Assembly (NCBI GenBank): GCA_016791325.1
Contig: JAEUMU010000159.1
Location: forward strand, 1 to 15,192
From: Hyphomonadaceae bacterium
GTDB taxonomy: Bacteria; Pseudomonadota; Alphaproteobacteria; Caulobacterales; Aquidulcibacteraceae
DNA length: 15,192 nucleotides
Reading direction: 5' to 3'
The notes below the pieces were generated by a model. The model saw nothing but the letters and a program-made list of their open reading frames with translations. It was not told the DNA's origin and did no database searches. Positions 10,478 through 15,192 of this stretch are shown one piece after another. The position numbers were made by a program, and so were the translations under genes. Numbering within the stretch: position 1 is the stretch's first letter; every line of letters begins with the position of its first letter.

Positions 10478-13366
10478 TTGGTCAACTTCAAGCTGCTGGT
10501 GAACGCGAAGGCCGAGGTGTGCCTCGTGCACGACGAGCGATTCCCGGTTCGGGCGCGCGAGGTCCGTTACGATCCGCGTTCTCGCCTCGCCTTTATCCAC
10601 TTCGACAACGGCTCGACCTTAGAAGTCGCTTGGGAGATCAACGACACCCTCCACCATCATCTCACGAAGAACGACCACTGCAACATTGTCCTCCAACAGG
10701 GAAAGAAGGCCATCGAAGGATATTCCGTCCCGTTGCTCGTAGGACAAAGCATTTCCGATCCGGCCGATGCAGAGGGTGTGTCGCCCATCGCAGCGTCGAC
10801 CCCGCCCTCGAAAGCGAGGCGGCAAGCGGCCTCACCGGCGAAAGCGCCACCGCGCAAGATCAACATGCTCGTGAACGCGAAAGGCAAAGTCTGCATCGTT
10901 TATGACCAGCGTTTTCCGGTTCAGGCGACGTACGCGCGCTACGATCGCCACGCGCGAAAAGTGTGGCTGGGCTTCGCCGACGGCTCCACGCTCGAAATGG
11001 TCCGGCGGGTGCCTGATAACCTGCATCCGTTTCTCATCGGAGCCGACACCTGCATGTCGATCCTGATAGAGAACCGGAAACCCAGCGAGGGGTCCGAACT
11101 TCCATTGCTGGTGGGATCCTCCTCTAATGAAAGAGGCGACCGTCCGCCCGGAGCCGTCGATGTGGCGCCGGCCCCCGCGTGGGCGCGCGACTTGCACATC
11201 GCGGTTATCGCGAATGAAGCCGGCAAAGCGTGCGTGCTGCACGATAAGCGCTTCCCCTCACAGGTCGTCCACGTCCGCTACGATCCCTCATCGCGCCGTC
11301 TGGTGATCGGATTCGAGGATGGGACGCGGCTCGAGAAGGCGTTCGACGTGCCCGATGATGCGCACGCGCGGCTTCTGACCGCCGATGTCTGCTCCGTCAT
11401 CTTCATGGAGAACAAGGAAGCTGTCGACGGCGTGGAAGCGCCGCTCCTCAAGGGCTACACAGCTCAGCTGGGTTCAGAAGACGACGATCCCTATGCCTCC
11501 TGGCGCGCCGCGGATTTTTCATGGGAGGGTCTCACCAAGAAGGAATGGATCGGTTGGCGGGTTCTCGACGATGGACGCCTCGCACAAGTCAACACGTTGA
11601 CGCCTCACGAACGCGCAACCGCCCGGAGGGCAACGCTGCAAGACTACTGGCGTGATGAAGAGAACGACCTTATCGAAGGCGACGGCATGCGCTGGGCGCG
11701 CGTACATTGTCCGCTCGCGTGGCGCGACGGAACGCCGACCCCGAAGGCCGGGTGGACCGCTGAGGAGCACGCCGCCTTCGAGGCTCTCATTTCGGCGAAG
11801 CTCGCCGCCGCCGGCGAAAGCGGCATTTGGCTCAGCGGTGAAACCGCAGACTTGCGTGCTCAGCTGCAGGGTGCGGTGCTGCTCAAGACCCCGACGCTTC
11901 CGGAAGGATCACCCAATCCGCTTTCAGCGCGCTTCGATCGCGCGGTGTTCATTGAGAGCGTGTCCTGGGTAAGAGGAAATTTTTCGATCGGCGTGACGTT
12001 TACATCGGCCATGTTCTGCAAGAACGCCTCTTTCACCAATGTGACCTTCACGAAGGATGTTTCCTTTGCGTCGGCGGTGTTTCTGGGGGGTGCGACTTTC
12101 TACGACGTGGTGATCAAGGGTGACGCCAATTTCGGCTCCACGAACTTCGCTCGCGGGGCCCGCTTTGATAACGCTGTCATTGAAGGGAAGGCTGACTTCT
12201 CCTTCACCGCATTTGGCGGAGAGGCCGCATTCGTTTCTGCGAAATTCAATCAGAACGCACGCTTCGCCTTCGCGACCTTTGCTGGGCGCGCGGCCTTCGC
12301 GGCGGCGCATTTCCATGCGATCGCGGATTGGGCCTCGGCCCGCTTTCGCATGGAGGCGGACTTCCGCGACGCGACTTTCGAGAAACCGGCTTACTTCAAC
12401 AGTGCAAATTTCTCCGGCGTTCTGCACATGGCCGGCGCCATCTTCCGCAGCCCGGCCGGCTTCCGGGAGGCGAAGTTCGGCGGACGCATGGATTTCCGCG
12501 CTGCCGTGTTCGAAGCGGCGGCCAGTTTCGAGTCCATCGCGTGGCCAACGCTGGCGGGGGATTGGCACGGCGCCTTCCAGCAGGCGCGTTTTCGAGCGGC
12601 CCCCTCCTTCGCCGGATCGCGATTCAAGGCGCTCGCAGCATTCGCTGGCGCCGCTTTGGAGAACGGCCTCGCGATCGACGATGAAGGCGAAGCTGCGGCT
12701 TCCCGCACCTTTGTGCAGGAGAGGCGCGCCGCCATCGCCGCCGCCGCCAGAGATGCGCAGGACTGGGCCGCGGAGGAAATTGACAAGAACGGCGGTCGCA
12801 TGAACCGCTCTCTCATCGCAAAGAAGAGATTTGCGGCGCGCGAAACGCGTCTGAAGCAATTGGAGAGCGGCTGCCGCGTGCTGAAGCAGGCGATGGCCCA
12901 GGCGTCCAACAAGCCCTATGAGAATATGCTGTATCGGTTCGAATTGCAGGCGCGCCGAGCGCAGCGCGACACGCCCCTCTGGGAGAAGACCTTGTCCCAC
13001 CTTTACGGCCTTGCCTCGAACTACGGGGCGTCGATGACGCGCCCGTTTCTGGCGTTGGGCGTTCTGCTTGTCGTCTTCGCAGCGCATTTCTACGCGCTCG
13101 GGGTAATCCACGGCCTCGTTGGCGAAAGCATCACTCGCGACGCCTGGCAAGCGTGGGATTTCTCCTTCGCCAATGTCTTCCGGCCGCTCTCTTCGCTCTC
13201 AGGGAGCGACTTTGAGCGAGGAACGCTCGCGCATCGTCTCCTAACGATTGACACCCCAGGCTGGACATCTGCCGTGCGAGCGCTTTCCACGTTGCAGTCG
13301 CTGCTAGCGATAGTGCTCGCTTTCCTGTTCGCGCTCGCTGTCAGGCGGCGCTTCCAGATCAATTAG
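10478..13366 (+). CDS. Membrane-anchored mosaic protein: triplicated Cys domain plus pentapeptide-like repeats
   Basis: 962 residues, function unknown. In order: three copies of an ~86-residue domain (4-89, 128-213, 240-326) joined by Pro/Ala/Ser-rich linkers; a middle region (about 340-470) with FSWEGLTKKEW.GW, RRATLQDYWR and GWTAEEHAAF; a beta-helix-type repeat (486-684, resuming 700-722) with Phe every 5 then 6 residues, like the Pentapeptide_3 class; a charged helical stretch (about 740-850); and two hydrophobic helices (about 856-879 and 936-955) ending in the basic RRRFQIN. The tail ARRAQ...LYGLASNYG...RP then helix recalls other membrane-bound pentapeptide proteins. There is no signal peptide, so the N-terminal bulk is predicted cytoplasmic. 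The TTG start is backed by a strong ribosome site and by alignment with the other copies. No neighbour shares its strand closely enough to indicate a pathway. Confidence 0.88.
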   Translation: MVNFKLLVNAKAEVCLVHDERFPVRAREVRYDPRSRLAFIHFDNGSTLEVAWEINDTLHHHLTKNDHCNIVLQQGKKAIEGYSVPLLVGQSISDPADAEGVSPIAASTPPSKARRQAASPAKAPPRKINMLVNAKGKVCIVYDQRFPVQATYARYDRHARKVWLGFADGSTLEMVRRVPDNLHPFLIGADTCMSILIENRKPSEGSELPLLVGSSSNERGDRPPGAVDVAPAPAWARDLHIAVIANEAGKACVLHDKRFPSQVVHVRYDPSSRRLVIGFEDGTRLEKAFDVPDDAHARLLTADVCSVIFMENKEAVDGVEAPLLKGYTAQLGSEDDDPYASWRAADFSWEGLTKKEWIGWRVLDDGRLAQVNTLTPHERATARRATLQDYWRDEENDLIEGDGMRWARVHCPLAWRDGTPTPKAGWTAEEHAAFEALISAKLAAAGESGIWLSGETADLRAQLQGAVLLKTPTLPEGSPNPLSARFDRAVFIESVSWVRGNFSIGVTFTSAMFCKNASFTNVTFTKDVSFASAVFLGGATFYDVVIKGDANFGSTNFARGARFDNAVIEGKADFSFTAFGGEAAFVSAKFNQNARFAFATFAGRAAFAAAHFHAIADWASARFRMEADFRDATFEKPAYFNSANFSGVLHMAGAIFRSPAGFREAKFGGRMDFRAAVFEAAASFESIAWPTLAGDWHGAFQQARFRAAPSFAGSRFKALAAFAGAALENGLAIDDEGEAAASRTFVQERRAAIAAAARDAQDWAAEEIDKNGGRMNRSLIAKKRFAARETRLKQLESGCRVLKQAMAQASNKPYENMLYRFELQARRAQRDTPLWEKTLSHLYGLASNYGASMTRPFLALGVLLVVFAAHFYALGVIHGLVGESITRDAWQAWDFSFANVFRPLSSLSGSDFERGTLAHRLLTIDTPGWTSAVRALSTLQSLLAIVLAFLFALAVRRRFQIN
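10487..11455 (+). repeat. Three tandem copies of an ~86-residue domain
   Basis: Copies at 10487-10744, 10859-11116 and 11195-11455. Shared pattern: C-x-[VL]-[HY]-D-x-R-F-P, then R-Y-D, F-x-[DN]-G-[ST]-x-L-E, D-x-x-H-x-x-L, D-x-C and G-x-x-x-P-L-L-x-G. By hand count copies 1 and 2 match at about 39 of 86 ungapped positions. Each copy has two cysteines exactly 53 residues apart (C15/C68, C139/C192, C252/C305). The DNA of the copies has diverged, so the duplication is not recent. Confidence 0.88.
11933..12529 (+). repeat. Eighteen 11-residue aromatic repeats
   Basis: Residues 486-684 of the mosaic protein. An aromatic or hydrophobic residue occurs at alternating steps of exactly 5 and 6: 37 positions, of which 32 are Phe and the others W497, I546, I568, W618 and M651. 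Ala is favoured two residues before each. After a 15-residue break the pattern resumes at F700, F705, F711, F716 and F722. Confidence 0.9.
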
Positions 13367-13456
13367 TTCCACGCGCGGAGACTCCACCTCCCCAAAGGCG
13401 CGGATAACCCCGCCCCAATCCGACCCACCCCAAACCCGGCGCATACTGCGCCCCGC

Positions 13457-14095
13457 ATGAACGCCTCGCCCCAAACCGGCACACCTTCTCCGCAGCGCGC
13501 GTCGACCATCGCGTTGTGGCGTGTCGCGGAGGCGTTCATGCGCATTTTGCACGCGCTGTTCGGCAATCCCGAGGATCTCGCCCGCCGCGAGACGCTCACG
13601 CGCGCCGCGTTCGCGCTCACCGCGTCGTGGCTGCGCTGCGGCGAAGCCATGCTGCGCCGTCTGCTGGTGATCGAAGCCGCCGCCCTGCCCGCGCCGCACC
13701 TGCCGGAGCGCATTTTCCGCCACCGCAGCGAACGGCGCGAGCGTGCGCGCCGCGCAAGGCTTTTCAGCCCCGATGCGCCGCAGGATTGGCGCGTGAGCTT
13801 CAGGTGTTTTCCCGTGCGCGGCGCCCGCGGCGATGGCCCCAAGCGCGAAGCCAAGGCCGCCGCGCGAGACATGCTTTCCGCCTGGCCGCTGGCTGAACGC
13901 TACGAAGCGCTGCTGCGCGCCTTCAACGCGCCAGCGCCCTACGCCCAGCGCATCGCCCGCGCGCTGCACCGCGCGCCGCGCCGGCTCGCCCGCGCGCTCG
14001 CCGCCCCGCCGGAGGCCCGCCTTCGCATCGATCGCTTCGATGCCATGGGCGAAGCCGCCGTGCTCGGCTTCGAGTGCGTGCTCGACAGCACCTAG
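13457..14095 (+). CDS. Hypothetical Arg/Ala-rich protein
   Basis: 212 residues, not recognised. Predicted mostly helical: about 18-85 (ALWRVAEAFMRILHALFG, then TRAAFALTASWLRCGEAMLRRLLVIEAAAL) is amphipathic but not a clear membrane segment, then a basic stretch ERIFRHRSERRERARRAR, a short RVSFRCFPV strand, and helices to the C-terminus. It is rich in Arg and Ala, as GC-rich frames tend to be, so composition alone is weak evidence. The + frame is preferred over the opposite 274-residue frame because it has an ordinary ATG, a compact hydrophobic pattern and fits between its neighbours. No ribosome site precedes the ATG; CATACT (13442-13447) would suit a -10 of a near-leaderless mRNA and lies inside an inverted repeat, GCGCA-TAC-TGCGC (13439-13451). 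Confidence 0.62.
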   Translation: MNASPQTGTPSPQRASTIALWRVAEAFMRILHALFGNPEDLARRETLTRAAFALTASWLRCGEAMLRRLLVIEAAALPAPHLPERIFRHRSERRERARRARLFSPDAPQDWRVSFRCFPVRGARGDGPKREAKAAARDMLSAWPLAERYEALLRAFNAPAPYAQRIARALHRAPRRLARALAAPPEARLRIDRFDAMGEAAVLGFECVLDST

Positions 14096-14124
14096 CGCCC
14101 AACCCGCGCGCGTCTGCCTCCCGC

Positions 14125-14154
14125 CCAAGCCCCTCGCCGCGCGAGCGGGCTTGG
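14125..14154 (+). terminator. Possible terminator hairpin
   Basis: A 12-bp stem with a single bulged C: CCAAGCCC-CTCG (14125-14136), loop CCGCG, CGAG-C-GGGCTTGG (14142-14154). It follows the 13457-14095 gene by 29 nt. The only T run (TTTT, 14167-14170) is 13 nt away, so it is at best a weak Rho-independent terminator. Confidence 0.45.
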
Positions 14155-14199
14155 CTTGGCGTGCGCTTTTGCGCCATGCTCGCGCACGGGGAGGCTCAC

Positions 14200-14502
14200 A
14201 TGCTGCTCGGGTTCAGTTTCATTGGCCTGCAGATCGCCTTTGCGCTGCTCGTCGGCGGCTGGGTGATGATGCTGGTGTTTCTGCGTCAGCACCCAGCGCC
14301 CGCCGATTGGCCGCGCGATCCGTTCACGCGCTGGCAGCTGTTCTTGAAGGGCGAAGGCTTCCCGCCGGAAAGCCAGGCCACGCGCAAGCTGATCAAGTGG
14401 ATGTTCTATATCGGCATCGGCGCGATGGCGCTGGCGCTGGTCTGCTTCTTCGCCGGCGGCGGGCCCGATGCGCTTGAAGCGCCCGCGCAGGCGCCGCGCT
14501 AG
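14200..14502 (+). CDS. Small two-helix membrane protein
   Basis: 100 residues, not recognised. A hydrophobic segment at about 3-27 (LGFSFIGLQIAFALLVGGW, then VMMLVFL) is followed by a polar loop with RWQLFLKGEGFPPESQATRK, a second helix at about 68-87 (MFYIGIGAMALALVCFFAG) and a short Pro/Ala-rich tail. The ATG at 14200 is chosen because GGGGAGG (14188-14194) lies 5 nt upstream, a near-ideal ribosome site; the frame continues to 14074 but that part is Arg/Pro-rich and unlikely. Its stop codon is shared base-for-base with the stop of the convergent gene (CTAG, 14499-14502). Confidence 0.8.
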   Translation: MLLGFSFIGLQIAFALLVGGWVMMLVFLRQHPAPADWPRDPFTRWQLFLKGEGFPPESQATRKLIKWMFYIGIGAMALALVCFFAGGGPDALEAPAQAPR

Positions 14503-14951
14503 AGCGTCTGCGCCAGCGCTTCCATTTGCTTGGCCGTCTGTGTCCAGCCGGGCGCGAACCCCATCTGCTCGTGCTGCTTCATCGTCTCTTCGTTCCAGTG
14601 CCGCGCCACGGCGCGATACCTGGTCTTGCCGTTCCCCAAATCCTCGAACGTCACCTCGGCGATCATGAACGGGCCGGAAGGCTGGAAATCCGGCGTCACC
14701 GCATCGGTGCTGACAATCCGCTTGTTGGGCACGATCTCAAGATAGATCCCGGCATTGGGAAACGCCTGCCCCTCCGGTGAGGCCATCACGAACGCCATCT
14801 TGCCGCCAGGGCGAAAGTCAATGTCCGTCGATGTGATGGTCCAGGGTTTCGGCGCAAACCATTGCTGCAAAAGCGCCGCCTCGCTGTGGCAGCGGAACAG
14901 TTTCTCCGCCGGCGCATCGAGAATGAGTTCGATCGAAAGTTCGTGAGCCAT
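14499..14951 (-). CDS. SRPBCC/AHSA1-domain protein
   Basis: 150-residue single-domain protein of the START-like fold, Hsp90-activator-homologue (AHSA1) branch. It begins with the strand ELSIELILDAPAEKLFRCHSE and carries the family hallmark LLQQWFAPKPW (W31), a FRPGGKMAFVM hairpin, and ITxxxPxxRIVSTDAV and TVTF-like EVTFED strands, ending in a long C-terminal helix (GWTQTAKQMEALAQTL). The domain forms a hydrophobic cavity; its ligand is unknown. It lies 69 nt downstream of an ECF sigma factor on the same strand, the arrangement seen with ECF42-type loci, so joint expression is likely. AGGGA precedes the ATG by about 9 nt. Confidence 0.9.
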   Translation of the reverse strand: MAHELSIELILDAPAEKLFRCHSEAALLQQWFAPKPWTITSTDIDFRPGGKMAFVMASPEGQAFPNAGIYLEIVPNKRIVSTDAVTPDFQPSGPFMIAEVTFEDLGNGKTRYRAVARHWNEETMKQHEQMGFAPGWTQTAKQMEALAQTL

Positions 14952-15020
14952 GTAAGCAATCCCTATCGTTTGGCCTCTGCTTGAAAGACGAACCGCCCGC
15001 AGCCGCCCCGACAGGCGCCG

Positions 15021-15192
15021 CTATTTTTTTGCATCCGCCTGCAGCTGGTCCAGATGCTGGCGAATGTGGGCGGCCTCGGCAGGCGTATTGGCCAGCGCAA
15101 TCGCGCGGTCAAACGCCTCGCGCGCCTCGGCGTTGCGGGCCAGCTGCATCAGCAAATGGCCCCGCACGCCGTGAAAATAGAAATACCTATCC
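15021..15192 (-). CDS. ECF sigma factor, C-terminal end only
   Basis: The last 56 residues of a protein that continues beyond the window edge: YFYFHGVRGHLLMQL, then ARNAEAREAFDRAIALANTPAEAAHIRQHL and a charged tail ending KK. The run of R-G-x-L-L, EAxxAFDRAIAL and AExxHIRxxL is the TPR-like C-terminal extension (DUF6596-type) of ECF sigma factors related to ECF42. The sigma2 and sigma4 regions are not in the window, so the call rests on the extension alone. An A7 run (15024-15030) forms the last codons before the stop. It precedes the SRPBCC gene on the same strand. Confidence 0.78.
   Translation of the reverse strand, partial: DRYFYFHGVRGHLLMQLARNAEAREAFDRAIALANTPAEAAHIRQHLDQLQADAKK

Noticed and set aside
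12005..12529. CRISPR-like or DNA-level tandem repeat in the mosaic gene
   Set aside because: The periodicity exists only in the protein; the underlying DNA units differ and are not direct repeats.
11924..13150. 408-residue frame opposite the mosaic gene
   Set aside because: Its repetitiveness mirrors the aromatic repeat on the + strand, which gives the clearer protein pattern.
13304..14128. 274-residue frame on the - strand over the 13457-14095 gene
   Set aside because: Overlaps the 3' end of the mosaic gene, is Gly/Ala/Arg-rich with no fold pattern, and has no ribosome site. Not fully excluded, since the + strand gene is also unrecognised.

Overview
The window is GC-rich, gene-dense bacterial chromosome. 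Protein similarity remembered from the families (EF-G, S12, S7, UvrB, a Caulobacter/sphingomonad-style TonB receptor), plus a candidate GAAC-N7-GAAC SOS box, point to an alphaproteobacterium, probably Caulobacterales/Hyphomonadaceae-like. That placement is inference; no search was run.

Layout. (1) Positions 1-1210, + strand: a cupin gene cut by the window edge, a TetR-type regulator overlapping it by 4 bp, and a 62-residue two-helix membrane protein. (2) 1231-4476, - strand: a str operon, rpsL-rpsG-fusA, with a good promoter (TTGACG-N17-TATTTA), a structured leader of about 140 nt and a clean terminator directly after fusA; no tuf gene follows. (3) 4477-4732: no gene. (4) 4733-7620, - strand: a large TonB-dependent outer-membrane receptor with its own terminator and a structured leader. 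(5) 7621-8023: a divergent regulatory region shared with uvrB, holding two LexA-like boxes. (6) 8024-10339, +: uvrB with extensions at both ends. (7) 10478-13366, +: a 962-residue mosaic protein, the most unusual gene here. It has three tandem copies of an ~86-residue Cys-containing domain I do not recognise, then a middle region, then an aromatic repeat with an exact 5/6-residue alternation (pentapeptide-like), then a charged helical region and two C-terminal membrane helices. (8) 13457-14502, +: two unrecognised genes, one a small membrane protein with a strong ribosome site. (9) 14499-15192, - strand: an AHSA1/SRPBCC protein and, upstream of it, the C-terminus of an ECF sigma factor with a TPR-like tail (ECF42-like).

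How the parts relate. The str operon is core translation. uvrB is nucleotide-excision repair, probably under SOS control. The receptor handles uptake of an unknown ligand. The cupin/TetR pair and the sigma/SRPBCC pair look like small self-contained regulatory units. The mosaic protein stands alone with its own putative promoter; its repeat arrangement suggests a membrane-anchored binding or scaffold protein, but no function can be given. Many long open frames opposite the real genes are codon-bias shadows and are not annotated.
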